From an uncultured Steroidobacter sp. (GTDB lineage: Bacteria; Pseudomonadota; Gammaproteobacteria; Steroidobacterales; Steroidobacteraceae), in the NCBI RefSeq assembly GCF_937958065.1, contig NZ_CALFXI010000047.1, forward strand, positions 1 through 64,000: a stretch of DNA of 64,000 nt, given 5' to 3'. The notes beneath the pieces were generated by a model, which was not told where the DNA came from, did no database searches, and saw nothing but the letters and a program-made list of their open reading frames with translations. This document shows, one piece after another, positions 8,318 to 17,296 of the stretch. The stretch's first letter is position 1. Each line of letters opens with the position of its first letter. Position numbers and translations under genes: made by a program.

Positions 8318-8749
8318 TTATCTGAACGACTGGGTGGGCGAGTAATCCTGCACCGTCAGCACCCGATCCTCGATGGCGCCGACCAGCTGCCCATGCTGAG
8401 CTGCGGTGCGCTTCTTGATGTCGGCCCATTCCTGATCGGCCATGAATCGGGCCCAGCGATCGGTCAGGGTCGTCCGGTCCGGCCACTGTAACAAGTAAAC
8501 GAATTCGGTGCGGCCCTCGTGCCGGGTTTCCCATTGCGCGACGATCTTGAAGTCGTACTTTGCCATGATGCGCATGGCGTGATCGCGAAAGCGCTGGTGA
8601 AACGCCTGCTTGTTGTTCTCGAAGATCTCGTAGATGCGCAGCTGATGGACGGCTTGCTGCGGCTCGTCCGCGGACGCTGGCAGCGACAGGGCTGCAAACA
8701 ACAGCACCGCCATCATCCATCCAGTGCGCTTCAGGAATTCCCTGGCCAT
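8318..8749 (-). CDS. Exported NIPSNAP-family protein
   Basis: A signal peptide (MAREFLKRTGWMMAVLLF, cleavage after ASA near residue 28) is followed by a NIPSNAP-type dimeric alpha/beta-barrel domain (VHQLRIYEIFENNKQAFHQRF, FKIVAQWET, FVYLLQWPD). I chose the ATG at 8749 over an upstream in-frame GTG at 8755 because AAGGAGG lies exactly five bases before it, the strongest ribosome binding site in this part of the window. Function is unknown; the family often tolerates small hydrophobic ligands. It follows the DNA ligase gene by 27 bases but, given its own strong start signal and export, it is unlikely to share the ligase's role. Confidence 0.85.
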   Translation of the reverse strand: MAREFLKRTGWMMAVLLFAALSLPASADEPQQAVHQLRIYEIFENNKQAFHQRFRDHAMRIMAKYDFKIVAQWETRHEGRTEFVYLLQWPDRTTLTDRWARFMADQEWADIKKRTAAQHGQLVGAIEDRVLTVQDYSPTQSFR

Positions 8750-8776
8750 GGTCACCTCCTTATCGGGGCGAAAATG

Positions 8777-10399
8777 TTAGCCGCTCCGGGCGATGTCGTC
8801 AGGGGCCTGCATGAGCATCGCTTGCAAATTGGCGAGCGTATCGGCCTCGCTGGCCGGTTTGTCGGTGCGCCAGCGCAGGATTCTCGGGAAACGTAGCGCG
8901 ATGCCGGACTTGTGCCGGCCCGACGCAGCGATGCCTTCATACGCGAGCTCGAACACCTGGGTCGGCTCGACGGCACGCACCGGACCGAACTTTTCCACGG
9001 TATGCGCGCGAATCCAGCGATCGAGCTGCGCGACTTCGGCATTGCTCAAGCCGGAATAGGCTTTGGCAACCGGTACCAGCTCCCGGTCGCGCCAGACGCC
9101 GAATGTATAATCGGTATACAGATTCGAGCGGCGACCCTGGCCCGGGTGTGCGTAGAGCATCACTGCGTCGAACGAGTGCGGTTCGATCTTCCACTTCCAC
9201 CATGCGCCGCGCTGGCGGCCGGTGCCGTAGCTCGAATCGAGCGCTTTGAGCATCAGTCCTTCAACGTTACGTTGCCGCGAATCGGCGCGCGCGGTGGCCA
9301 GCTCCTCCCAGGACGATCCGGGAACCAATGGCGAGACTTGCAGGATGGGCGAGGCGTTCGCGAGTAATTTTTCCAGAAGGGCGCGACGTTCCCGCAGCGG
9401 TACTGGGCGCAGATCCTGACCGTCCAGCTCCAATAAATCGTAAGCGACGAATTGCACGGGTACGGCAGCCAGGATCGCCGCCGTGAGCTTCTTGCGGCCG
9501 ATGCGTTGCTGTAACAAAGCAAAGGGCTGGATACCTCCGTCCTTCCAGGCAACGACTTCGCCATCGAGCACGACGCCATCGGGCAGCGTGGCCGCCGCGT
9601 CGACGATCTCGGGAAAGCGCTCGGTCATGCGCTCTTCGCCACGCGACCACAAGTGACATTCGCCGGCGCGGCGAATGAGCTGGCCGCGGATGCCGTCCCA
9701 TTTCCATTCCGCCTGCCACGCGTCGCGTTCGCCGAGCTGGCTCGGCTCGCCTTCGAGCGGCGCTGCCAGAAAGAAAGGATAGGGAACGGCGGGGTCGGTG
9801 CGAGGACTGTCGGGTGCATGCAGCGTTTGCCAGAACAAAGCACCGGGTTGCCATTCTCCCATGAGTCGGCCCGCAAGCTCGGTGCGCTCCATGCCCGTGA
9901 CTTCAGCGAGCGCGCGGGTTACCAGCAGTTGCGACACGCCAACGCGCAGCTCGCCGGTGAGCAGCTTGTTCAGCAGGAAACATTGCCGATAGGGCAACTC
10001 GCGCCACCAACTCGTGATTCGCGCGCGCTGCACAGCTTCGTCCGACTCGCGCAGTGGGAGCAGGCGATCTTCGATCCAGTCAGCGAGCGGCGTGTCGTCC
10101 GTGCTCGCCTCACTATGCGCTGTTCCTGCCGTGAGCAGCGCAATCGTTTCGGCGAGATCGCCGACCGAGCCATAGGATTCATCGATCAGCCATTCCGGCA
10201 GCGCCGCCTCATCCACCAGCCAGCGTTTCAGCAACGCCGGCCCGATGAAACGTTTCAGGCGCCGGCCCGACAGGATGTACGTGGCCCAAGCGGCATCAGC
10301 CGGCGCCGCCTCGCGAAAGTACCGTGACATTGCCGCGACCTTGAGATTGGTCGACTGCGTCGTATCGAGCTCTTCGTAAAGCGCGGCGAAGGCTCTCAT
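8777..10399 (-). CDS. ATP-dependent DNA ligase (bacterial exonuclease-associated type)
   Basis: This 540-residue protein joins DNA nicks using ATP. The adenylation motif EWKWDGIRGQ places the nucleophilic lysine at residue 233; later motifs include VLDGEVVAWK, FVAYDLLELDG, EGLMLKAL and WWKWKIEP. About 200 N-terminal residues form the DNA-binding domain. Start: the ATG at 10399 overlaps the stop of the exonuclease gene (ATGA), so translation is coupled. Ligases of this type usually occur with a metallo-beta-lactamase exonuclease, an Lhr-like helicase and a phosphoesterase; only the exonuclease is here. The longer open frame that continues upstream is an extension inside the exonuclease gene and is not used. 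Confidence 0.93.
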   Translation of the reverse strand: MRAFAALYEELDTTQSTNLKVAAMSRYFREAAPADAAWATYILSGRRLKRFIGPALLKRWLVDEAALPEWLIDESYGSVGDLAETIALLTAGTAHSEASTDDTPLADWIEDRLLPLRESDEAVQRARITSWWRELPYRQCFLLNKLLTGELRVGVSQLLVTRALAEVTGMERTELAGRLMGEWQPGALFWQTLHAPDSPRTDPAVPYPFFLAAPLEGEPSQLGERDAWQAEWKWDGIRGQLIRRAGECHLWSRGEERMTERFPEIVDAAATLPDGVVLDGEVVAWKDGGIQPFALLQQRIGRKKLTAAILAAVPVQFVAYDLLELDGQDLRPVPLRERRALLEKLLANASPILQVSPLVPGSSWEELATARADSRQRNVEGLMLKALDSSYGTGRQRGAWWKWKIEPHSFDAVMLYAHPGQGRRSNLYTDYTFGVWRDRELVPVAKAYSGLSNAEVAQLDRWIRAHTVEKFGPVRAVEPTQVFELAYEGIAASGRHKSGIALRFPRILRWRTDKPASEADTLANLQAMLMQAPDDIARSG

Positions 10400-11403
10400 T
10401 GCTGTTCCTCGTCGCCGTACGCCGTTTCGAGTGCAGCGGCGGAGATGCCGCGCTCGTTCAAATAGCGGGCGAGCGCGTCGGAGTATCCGTGCGTCAGCAG
10501 AATCCTGCGGGCGCCGGTCGCCTCGAACGTGTTGATCAGGCCGGGCCAATCGACGTGATCCGAAAGAACGAAGCCGCGGTCATACCCACGCCGACGCCGA
10601 TTGCCGCGCACACGCATCCAGCCCGAACAGAAGCCGCTGGAGTGCTCGCCGAAACGTCGCATCCAGGGCGTGCCCGCGGCGCTCGGCGGAGCGATGATCA
10701 GCGCGCCTCGATAGTCCGTCTTGCGCTCCCCGGTCACGGGCAGGGTCGGCAGCATCTCGATGCCCTGCTCTCGATAAACCTCGGTGAGCACGTTGACCGC
10801 ACCATGCAAGTAAACGGTCTCGTCCGTGAATGCGCGCAACTCGGCCAGCACTCGCTGGGCTTTGCCCAGTGCGTAGCAGAACAGTACCGAGGCCAGCCCA
10901 CGGTCGCGATTCGCCCGCCACCAATGGAATATTTCTTCGACCACTTCGCCGGTGGGCTGCCACTGATATACGGGCAGCGCAAACGTGGCTTCGCTGATGA
11001 ATACATCGCAGGCCAGCGGCTCGAACGGCGCGCAGGTCGGATCGAACTGTCGCTTGTAGTCGCCGGACACGACCCACACCTGGCCTTCATGTTCGATGCG
11101 CAGCTGCGCCGAGCCAAGAATGTGGCCGGCCGGATGCAAGGAAATCGTCGTCGCGCCCAGTTGCAACTGCTCGCCATATCGAAGCGGCGCTGGATGATGA
11201 TCCACGCCCAGGCGATGACGCGCGATCGCGATGCCCGGCTCGGCGACGATGTAACGCGTGCTGCCATGGCGCAGATGATCACCGTGCGCGTGCGTAATGA
11301 CGGCCGTGTCCACTGGCCGCCATGGGTCGATATGAAAGCCGCCGGCGGGGCAGTACAGGCCGTTTTCAGTGACAGTCACCAGCGGTGCAGGCATTGCTGA
11401 CAT
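10396..11403 (-). CDS. Ligase-associated DNA exonuclease (metallo-beta-lactamase fold)
   Basis: The 335-residue protein has the metallo-beta-lactamase signature THAHGDHLRHG near residue 35, and then beta-CASP-like features: HPAGHILGSAQLRIEH, VVSGDYKRQFDPTC and a late DHVDWPGL and LTHGYSD. It belongs to the exonucleases that accompany ATP-dependent bacterial ligases and resemble the Artemis/SNM1 and CPSF nucleases. I placed the start at the ATG at 11403, 20 bases after the stop of the uracil glycosylase gene; an ATG nine bases further in is equally possible. Its stop overlaps the ligase start by four bases. Confidence 0.9.
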   Translation of the reverse strand: MSAMPAPLVTVTENGLYCPAGGFHIDPWRPVDTAVITHAHGDHLRHGSTRYIVAEPGIAIARHRLGVDHHPAPLRYGEQLQLGATTISLHPAGHILGSAQLRIEHEGQVWVVSGDYKRQFDPTCAPFEPLACDVFISEATFALPVYQWQPTGEVVEEIFHWWRANRDRGLASVLFCYALGKAQRVLAELRAFTDETVYLHGAVNVLTEVYREQGIEMLPTLPVTGERKTDYRGALIIAPPSAAGTPWMRRFGEHSSGFCSGWMRVRGNRRRRGYDRGFVLSDHVDWPGLINTFEATGARRILLTHGYSDALARYLNERGISAAALETAYGDEEQQ

Positions 11404-11422
11404 CGATACAGCAAGCGCCCCG

Positions 11423-12808
11423 TCAGGCGGCGAGTTCCCGGGCCCGGCGCAAATCATCGATCAGCAGAGCGCGCAATTGATCCGCATGCGCCGGATCGGC
11501 ACGCAAAATGGCCGATGGGTGATAGGTGCATACGATTCGAGCGCCGCTGGCATGCGGAATCTGCAATCGACGCGCGGATTCGATCGAGTCGGTCATGCCC
11601 GCGAGGGCGCGCAACGCCGATGCGCCCAGGGCGACGATGATGCGCGGTTTGACCTGCGACAGTTCGGCCGCGAGCCAGTGACTGCACGCCGCGAGCTCCG
11701 AAGCATCGGGCCGCTTGTGCAAGCGTCGCTTGCCGCGCGGCTGCCATTTGAAATGTTTGACGGCGTTGGTGATATACAGGTCGCCGCGCTCCAGGCCGGC
11801 ACTTTTCAATGCGTCGTCCAACACGCGACCGGCCGGACCCACGAAGGGCCGACCCCGCAGATCTTCTTCGTCCCCGGGCTGTTCGCCGACCAGCATGAGG
11901 GCTGCCGAAGTCGGGCCTTCGCCGGGCACGGCTTGGGTCGCATGACGCCAGATGTCACAGCGACGACACGCCGCGGGCCCGCCGGAATGATCTGGAAGGT
12001 CGGCGAGCGCGCGCTGCATGGCTCGCGCTTTGGCGAGCTCCATGTCCATCGCTTCGCGCTGTCGTTGCGCAAAGCTCGCCTGGCCATCGCGCAACAGCGT
12101 TTGGATCTCGACGGACTCGGGCAAGTTGCGCCAGTATCGCTGCGGCATTTCGCGCCGCATGGCGGGTGGGTTGATGCGCGACACGTTGCAGATGTTTCGA
12201 TAGTACGTGCGCCACAGCGCTTCGTGAGCGTCCGCCTTTGGAAGCGTCGACTTGTCCGGTGTTTCGACGAACTGCAATTCGCCGTTCTGCCACAGCGCCG
12301 TACCGTCGGGCGTGGCGATCATCCAGTCCATGTTGGGAAAGCGTTTGCAGAAGAACGGCGCGCCTCGACGCAGAATGTCGTGAGTCGGTTCGAACCAGGC
12401 GAAGTATTTGCTTTGACCTGATTCGTCCGTCAACTCGCGGAACCGCACGAATGCGTGCATCTTGTGCACTTCCCGGCTCACCGCGCCGGCCATTTGCATG
12501 GCGCGATGTACGTCGGGATCGGCGGCGTCTTCCAACAGATGAGGCCGTCGCAATGACCGCCAGGCGAGGCGATACATCAGATCCCAGCGGCCGTCGTGGC
12601 GATAGCAGCTGATCGTGTCCAGCAAATCGATCAGCTGTCGCGACAATCGCAAAGGCGTGGCGGCGGGTACGGCGGCGCTCTCTGATGCAAGTGGTTCGAA
12701 ATGTCGGCCGGTGCGCCATTCCATTTCTTCGGGGGCGATGCCAGCGGATAACAACGGACGGGCCACATCGCGCCACTGCGCAAACTGTTGTACGCAGGCC
12801 GAGTACAT
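11423..12808 (-). CDS. UdgX-family uracil-DNA glycosylase fused to an N-terminal radical-SAM-partner domain
   Basis: Two parts are visible in 461 residues. Residues 1 to about 265 match the small domain that usually occurs beside a radical SAM repair protein (RPFFCKRFPNMDW-like, here PFFCKRFPNMDWMIATPDG). Residues from about 275 are a family-4-like uracil glycosylase with C281/C284 as iron-sulfur ligands, GEQPGDEEDL, and KRRLH at 360-364. In UdgX the corresponding KRRIH histidine forms a covalent bond to the DNA after uracil removal, so H364 is the predicted attacking residue; the isoleucine is leucine here. I took the ATG at 12808, one base after the stop of the radical SAM gene. Confidence 0.92.
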   Translation of the reverse strand: MYSACVQQFAQWRDVARPLLSAGIAPEEMEWRTGRHFEPLASESAAVPAATPLRLSRQLIDLLDTISCYRHDGRWDLMYRLAWRSLRRPHLLEDAADPDVHRAMQMAGAVSREVHKMHAFVRFRELTDESGQSKYFAWFEPTHDILRRGAPFFCKRFPNMDWMIATPDGTALWQNGELQFVETPDKSTLPKADAHEALWRTYYRNICNVSRINPPAMRREMPQRYWRNLPESVEIQTLLRDGQASFAQRQREAMDMELAKARAMQRALADLPDHSGGPAACRRCDIWRHATQAVPGEGPTSAALMLVGEQPGDEEDLRGRPFVGPAGRVLDDALKSAGLERGDLYITNAVKHFKWQPRGKRRLHKRPDASELAACSHWLAAELSQVKPRIIVALGASALRALAGMTDSIESARRLQIPHASGARIVCTYHPSAILRADPAHADQLRALLIDDLRRARELAA

Positions 12809-12809
12809 A

Positions 12810-14030
12810 TCAGAACAAGGATTGCTGTTCGGGCGCGGCAAGCAAAGCGCGACGCAGCCCTTCGGAGCTGCGCTCGCTTTGGGACGGCCGATAGTCGACG
12901 GTGCAGATGAAGTGACGTGCGCGCTTCAACGTGGCGCCGAGCGTTCTCAAATCTTCATAGCGCAGCCTGCGATGCCGACGCGAGCTGATGATGCGGTCGA
13001 TCACGCGTACGCCGAGCCCCGGCACTCGCAGCAGCTGATGTCGATCGGCGCTGTTCACGTCCACCGGGAACTGATGACGGTTCGCCAGCGCCCAAGTCGT
13101 TTTCGGGTCGACGCGCAAGTCCAGCTTGCCGCCGGGCATGCTCTGCGCCAGTTCGCCGAGCGAGAACTCGTAATACCTCATCAGCCAATCGGCTTGATAC
13201 AAACGGTGCTCGCGCATCAGCGGCGGCGCGCGATTCGGCAGGCGGGCAGAAGCGCGCTGGATGGGACTGAACGCCGAGTAATATATCCGGCGCAGCTTGT
13301 ACGAGCGATACAACGTGTCCGCGGTCTCCATGATGGAGGCATCGGAGCTGTCGTCGGCGCCCACGATGAGTTGAGTGCTCTGGCCCGCCGGCGAAAAGCG
13401 CGGCGCTTTCGTTCCGCCGTCCGCGTGCTCATCGAGCTTGAGGCGAATCTCGCCCATGGCGCGCTTGATGGACACATCGCTCTTTTCCGGCGCCAGGGTG
13501 GTCAGCGCCTCGCGCGTCGGCAGTTCGATGTTCACGCTCAACCGATCGGCGTAGCGGCCGGCGGCTTCGATCAGTTCCGGACTGGCCTCCGGAATGGTCT
13601 TCAGATGAATGTAGCCTCGGAACTCGTGCTCTTCGCGCAGCGTCCGAGCGACCTCGACCAGCTGCTCCATCGTGTAGTCCGCGTTGCGAATGATGCCGGA
13701 GCTCAGGAACAAGCCTTCGATGTAGTTGCGCCGATAGAAGGAGAGCGTCAGGTCGACGACTTCCTGCACCGAGAAGCGCGCTCGGGGAATGTCGCTGGAG
13801 CGCCGGTTGATGCAATACAGACAGTCGTACAGGCAGAAGTTGGTCAGCAGGATCTTGAGCAGAGAGACGCAGCGGCCGTCGGGTGTGTAGCTGTGGCAAA
13901 TGCCCATGCCCGTCGTCGAGCCCATGCCCTTGCCGGGAGCGGCGCTGCGCTTCGGCGCGCCGCTGCTGGCGCACGAGGCATCGTACTTGGCGGCGTCGGC
14001 CAGGATGGCCAGCTTGGTCTGCAACTCCAT
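12810..14030 (-). CDS. Putative DNA modification/repair radical SAM protein
   Basis: The 406-residue protein has the radical SAM cluster motif CLYDCLYC, with C66, C70 and C73 binding the 4Fe-4S cluster, followed by the NRRSSD segment typical of the family that accompanies UdgX. A helix-hairpin-helix-like DNA-binding segment lies near the C-terminus (LLRVPGLGVRVIDRII). Start at the ATG at 14030 gives MELQTKLAILADAAKYDASC, the normal N-terminus of the family; 12 upstream residues in the open frame look spurious. The reaction is unknown. It is the first gene of the repair cassette, whose next three genes follow with gaps of 1, 19 and -4 bases. Confidence 0.9.
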   Translation of the reverse strand: MELQTKLAILADAAKYDASCASSGAPKRSAAPGKGMGSTTGMGICHSYTPDGRCVSLLKILLTNFCLYDCLYCINRRSSDIPRARFSVQEVVDLTLSFYRRNYIEGLFLSSGIIRNADYTMEQLVEVARTLREEHEFRGYIHLKTIPEASPELIEAAGRYADRLSVNIELPTREALTTLAPEKSDVSIKRAMGEIRLKLDEHADGGTKAPRFSPAGQSTQLIVGADDSSDASIMETADTLYRSYKLRRIYYSAFSPIQRASARLPNRAPPLMREHRLYQADWLMRYYEFSLGELAQSMPGGKLDLRVDPKTTWALANRHQFPVDVNSADRHQLLRVPGLGVRVIDRIISSRRHRRLRYEDLRTLGATLKRARHFICTVDYRPSQSERSSEGLRRALLAAPEQQSLF

Positions 14031-14121
14031 GTCTGGCTGTATATACAGCTGGTGCGTGCCGTGCAAGCCGGCGACGCGGCTGTCGGGCGAACCCGCTCAG
14101 CTCACAAAAAAATGGCAGCTT

Positions 14122-14568
14122 TCAGCGCTGGAACTTGGTCGACAGCACGATGGAGGAGGTGGTGCGCTCGACGCCGTCCAGCTCGCCGATGGCGTCGATC
14201 AGCTCGTCCATGTCGGTGATCGAGTCGGTGACCGCCAGCGCCATCAGATCGAAGGCACCGCTGACCGCCTGAAGCACGCGCACGTCCTTGAGCTTGCGGA
14301 CTTCGCGCTCCACCTGGCTGGCGTGCTTCGGCTTCACCGTAATCATGATGTAAGCGTGCACCGCGCCGCGTTCCTGCGCCTCCGACAAGCGCACCGAATA
14401 GCCGGTGATCACCTTCGATCGTTCCAGCCGCTCCAGCCGGCTTTGCACGGTGGTGCGCGACAGACCGAGGCTGCGCGCCAGGACGGCGGTGGGCGTCCGG
14501 GCGTTCTCGCGCAATAGCGCAATCAGCTGCTGATCGATGGAATCCAGAGGTGGCGGGCGCGGCTTCAT
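14122..14568 (-). CDS. Lrp/AsnC-family transcriptional regulator
   Basis: The 148-residue protein has the Lrp layout: an N-terminal helix-turn-helix (LDSIDQQLIALLRENARTP, then LARSLGLSRTTVQSRLERLE) and a C-terminal RAM ligand-binding domain (AYIMITVKPKHASQVEREV, VSGAFDLMALAV). I chose the ATG at 14568 because the family begins close to the DxxD helix and the upstream 28 residues of the open frame look non-coding. It is divergent from a lysine-type catabolic pair starting at 14688, which makes it their likely regulator with an amino acid ligand. The intervening 119 bases must hold both promoters. Confidence 0.92.
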   Translation of the reverse strand: MKPRPPPLDSIDQQLIALLRENARTPTAVLARSLGLSRTTVQSRLERLERSKVITGYSVRLSEAQERGAVHAYIMITVKPKHASQVEREVRKLKDVRVLQAVSGAFDLMALAVTDSITDMDELIDAIGELDGVERTTSSIVLSTKFQR

Positions 14569-14687
14569 GCAAAAATGGGGAGGACCTCGGCGAAATGACG
14601 ATCCGAACCGACAGAACGCCGAAACATTGCCGGCAGCTCGGCGCTTTGGCAATACCCGCTGGCGCGAGGGCTGCCGACAATGGCCGC

Positions 14688-15761
14688 ATGAAACACATTG
14701 TCGTTGCAGGCGCCGGCAAGATCGGCGTCACCATTGCCGATATGCTCGCCGCCAGCGGCGACTATCGCGTCACCCTGGCGGACCGAGCGGTGGGTCGCTT
14801 CGACGGCCTGAACCCTGCCATCCAAACCAGGGCGGTCGACGTCACCAATGCGCGCGACCTGAGCGCTCTGCTCAAGGGCAGCTTCGCGGTGCTGAGCGCA
14901 GTGCCGTTCAATCTCACCGGCGACATCGCGGTCGCGGCGAAAGAGGCCGGCGCTCATTACCTGGATCTCACCGAAGACGTGGCGACCACGCGCAAGGTGA
15001 AGCGCCTCGCGGAAGGCGCGCAGACCGCGTTTATTCCTCAGTGCGGCCTGGCTCCGGGCTTCATCACCATTGCCGCTTACGATCTGATCCGTCGTTTCGA
15101 CACGCTGCACGACGTGCGCATGCGCGTGGGCGCGCTGCCGAAGTTCCCGTCGAACGCGCTCAACTACAACCTGACCTGGAGCACCGAAGGGCTGATCAAC
15201 GAGTATTGCGAGCCCTGTGAAGCCATCGTCAACGGCGAGCGCCGCGAAGTGCCGCCGCTGGAAGAGCTGGAAGAGTTCGCGCTCGACGGCGTGACTTACG
15301 AGGCGTTCAACACGTCCGGCGGCCTGGGCTCGTTGTGCGAGACCTTGAACGGCAAGGTGCAGAACCTGAACTACCGCACCATTCGTTACCCCGGTCATGC
15401 GGCCATCATGAAGGCGCTGCTGAATGATCTGCGCCTGCGCGACCGGCGCGATGTGCTCAAGGACATCCTCGAGAATGCGCTGCCGGGCACGCTGCAGGAT
15501 GTGGTGATCGTGTTCGTGACCGTCACCGGCCTGCGCGATGGCAAGCTCATGCAGGACACCTACGCCAACAAGATCTACAGCGCCGAGATCGGCGGGGTGA
15601 TGCGCAGCGCGATCCAGATTACGACGGCTGCCGGCATCACTGGCGTGCTCGATCTGCTCGCCACCGGCAAGATCCCCGATCGTGGCTTCATCCGCCAGGA
15701 AGACATCGAGCTCGATACGTTCCTGGCCAATCGCTTCGGGCGCGCTTACGCGCCCCGCTGA
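14688..15761 (+). CDS. Saccharopine dehydrogenase-family oxidoreductase, probably lysine 6-dehydrogenase-like
   Basis: The 357-residue protein has an N-terminal Rossmann fold (IVVAGAGKIGVTIADML) and the C-terminal catalytic domain of the saccharopine dehydrogenase group, with FIPQCGLAPGFI, LNYNLTWSTEGLINEY and RYPGHAAIMKALL. The TWSxEGLIxEY and RYPGH segments are those I associate with L-lysine 6-dehydrogenases, which make aminoadipate semialdehyde from lysine in one step. The ATG at 14688 gives the expected N-terminus. The next gene, 14 bases on, encodes an enzyme that oxidises that semialdehyde, which supports the assignment. The true substrate remains an inference; a saccharopine-splitting role is the alternative. 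Confidence 0.8.
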   Translation: MKHIVVAGAGKIGVTIADMLAASGDYRVTLADRAVGRFDGLNPAIQTRAVDVTNARDLSALLKGSFAVLSAVPFNLTGDIAVAAKEAGAHYLDLTEDVATTRKVKRLAEGAQTAFIPQCGLAPGFITIAAYDLIRRFDTLHDVRMRVGALPKFPSNALNYNLTWSTEGLINEYCEPCEAIVNGERREVPPLEELEEFALDGVTYEAFNTSGGLGSLCETLNGKVQNLNYRTIRYPGHAAIMKALLNDLRLRDRRDVLKDILENALPGTLQDVVIVFVTVTGLRDGKLMQDTYANKIYSAEIGGVMRSAIQITTAAGITGVLDLLATGKIPDRGFIRQEDIELDTFLANRFGRAYAPR

Positions 15762-15775
15762 GGATGCGATCAGTT

Positions 15776-17296
15776 ATGAATGATTTGAATGTTGTTCGAG
15801 ACGTGGCCGCGACACTGGCGCGGCTCGGTGTGCCGGCTGAGCGAGTAAGCAGCGGTAGTTTGCTCGCGCGCTCACCCATCAGCGGTGAGATCGTCGGCCG
15901 TCTGCAGGAGTGCTCGGCTCAGGAAGCGAGCGAGCGGATCGAACGCGCGCATGAGGCCTTCCTCGCCTGGCGTGCGGTGCCGGCACCGAAACGTGGCGAG
16001 CTGGTGCGTTTGTTCGGGGAAGAACTGCGCGCCGCGCGCGAGGATCTGGGACGCCTGGTCACGCTCGAAGCCGGCAAGATCCTGTCGGAAGGGCAGGGCG
16101 AAGTGCAGGAGATGATCGATATCTTCGACTACGCGGTCGGGCTGTCGCGGCAGCTGTTCGGTCTCACGATTGCATCCGAGCGCGCCGAGCATCGGTTGAT
16201 GGAGAACTGGCATCCGCTGGGCGTCGTCGGTGTGATCTCCGCGTTCAATTTTCCAGTCGCAGTGTGGTCGTGGAACGCGGCACTGGCGCTGGTGTGCGGC
16301 AACTCCGTCGTATGGAAACCGTCGGAGAAAACGCCGTTGACTGCGCTCGCCGTGCAGACGCTGTTCGAGCGCGCCGCCGCGAAGTTCGGTGGTGTGCCGG
16401 AAGGTCTGTCGACGCTGCTCATTGGCGGTCGGGCCGTCGGTGAAGTTCTCGTCGATCATCCGCGCGTGCCGCTCGTGTCGGCGACCGGCTCGACCCAAAT
16501 GGGGCGGACGGTTGCTCCGAAGCTCGCTGCTCGATTTGCGCGTGCGATCCTCGAATTGGGCGGTAACAACGGCGCCATCGTTTCGCCGAGTGCCGATATG
16601 GATCTGGCGCTGCGCGCGATCGCGTTCGGCGCGATGGGAACGGCTGGTCAACGTTGCACGACGTTGCGCCGCCTGTTCGTTCACGCCAGCGTGTACGACG
16701 ATTGCGTGTCGCGGTTGAAGAAAGTGTACGAGTCGGTCGCGATCGGCGATCCGCGGCGCCAGGATGTTCTGATCGGCCCGCTGGTGGACAAGCAGTCCTA
16801 TCAGGCCATGCAGCAGTCTTTGCAACAGGCCACCGCGATTGGCGGCAAAGTAGTGGGTGGCACGCGCGTGGCGGCGGAGTTGGGCGATGATGCTTACTAC
16901 GTTCGTCCGGCGCTCGTCGAAGTGAGCTGCCAGGACGATGTGGTGCGGCGTGAGACGTTCGCTCCCATTCTGTACGTGATGAAATACGACAACCTGCAGG
17001 ACGCGATTCGTCTGCACAACGAAGTTCCGCAGGGTTTGTCGTCCTGCATCTTCACCAACGATCTGCGCGAGGCGGAATATTTCCTGTCGGCGCTCGGCTC
17101 GGACTGCGGGATCGCGAACGTCAACATCGGGCCTTCGGGCGCAGAGATTGGCGGTGCGTTCGGTGGCGAGAAAGAAACGGGCGGCGGCCGCGAAGCCGGT
17201 TCGGATTGCTGGAAGGGTTACATGCGGCGCGCTACCAACACGATCAACTATGGCTCGCGCCTGCCGCTCGCGCAGGGTGTGAAGTTCGACATCTAG
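15776..17296 (+). CDS. amaB: Aldehyde dehydrogenase of the ALDH7 type, probable aminoadipate-semialdehyde dehydrogenase
   Basis: The 506-residue protein has the ALDH fold with the NAD-binding SATGSTQMG, the general base in LELGGNNG, and the nucleophilic cysteine in GTAGQRCTTLRRLFVH. The C-terminal GPSGAEIGGAFGGEKETGGGRE is diagnostic of the antiquitin group, which oxidises aminoadipate semialdehyde (in equilibrium with piperideine-6-carboxylate) to aminoadipate. Two in-frame ATGs compete, 15764 and 15776; I prefer the second because the first would leave almost no room for a ribosome binding site. The stop overlaps the converging methyltransferase gene by four bases. The gene symbol is by analogy with Pseudomonas. 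Confidence 0.85.
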   Translation: MNDLNVVRDVAATLARLGVPAERVSSGSLLARSPISGEIVGRLQECSAQEASERIERAHEAFLAWRAVPAPKRGELVRLFGEELRAAREDLGRLVTLEAGKILSEGQGEVQEMIDIFDYAVGLSRQLFGLTIASERAEHRLMENWHPLGVVGVISAFNFPVAVWSWNAALALVCGNSVVWKPSEKTPLTALAVQTLFERAAAKFGGVPEGLSTLLIGGRAVGEVLVDHPRVPLVSATGSTQMGRTVAPKLAARFARAILELGGNNGAIVSPSADMDLALRAIAFGAMGTAGQRCTTLRRLFVHASVYDDCVSRLKKVYESVAIGDPRRQDVLIGPLVDKQSYQAMQQSLQQATAIGGKVVGGTRVAAELGDDAYYVRPALVEVSCQDDVVRRETFAPILYVMKYDNLQDAIRLHNEVPQGLSSCIFTNDLREAEYFLSALGSDCGIANVNIGPSGAEIGGAFGGEKETGGGREAGSDCWKGYMRRATNTINYGSRLPLAQGVKFDI

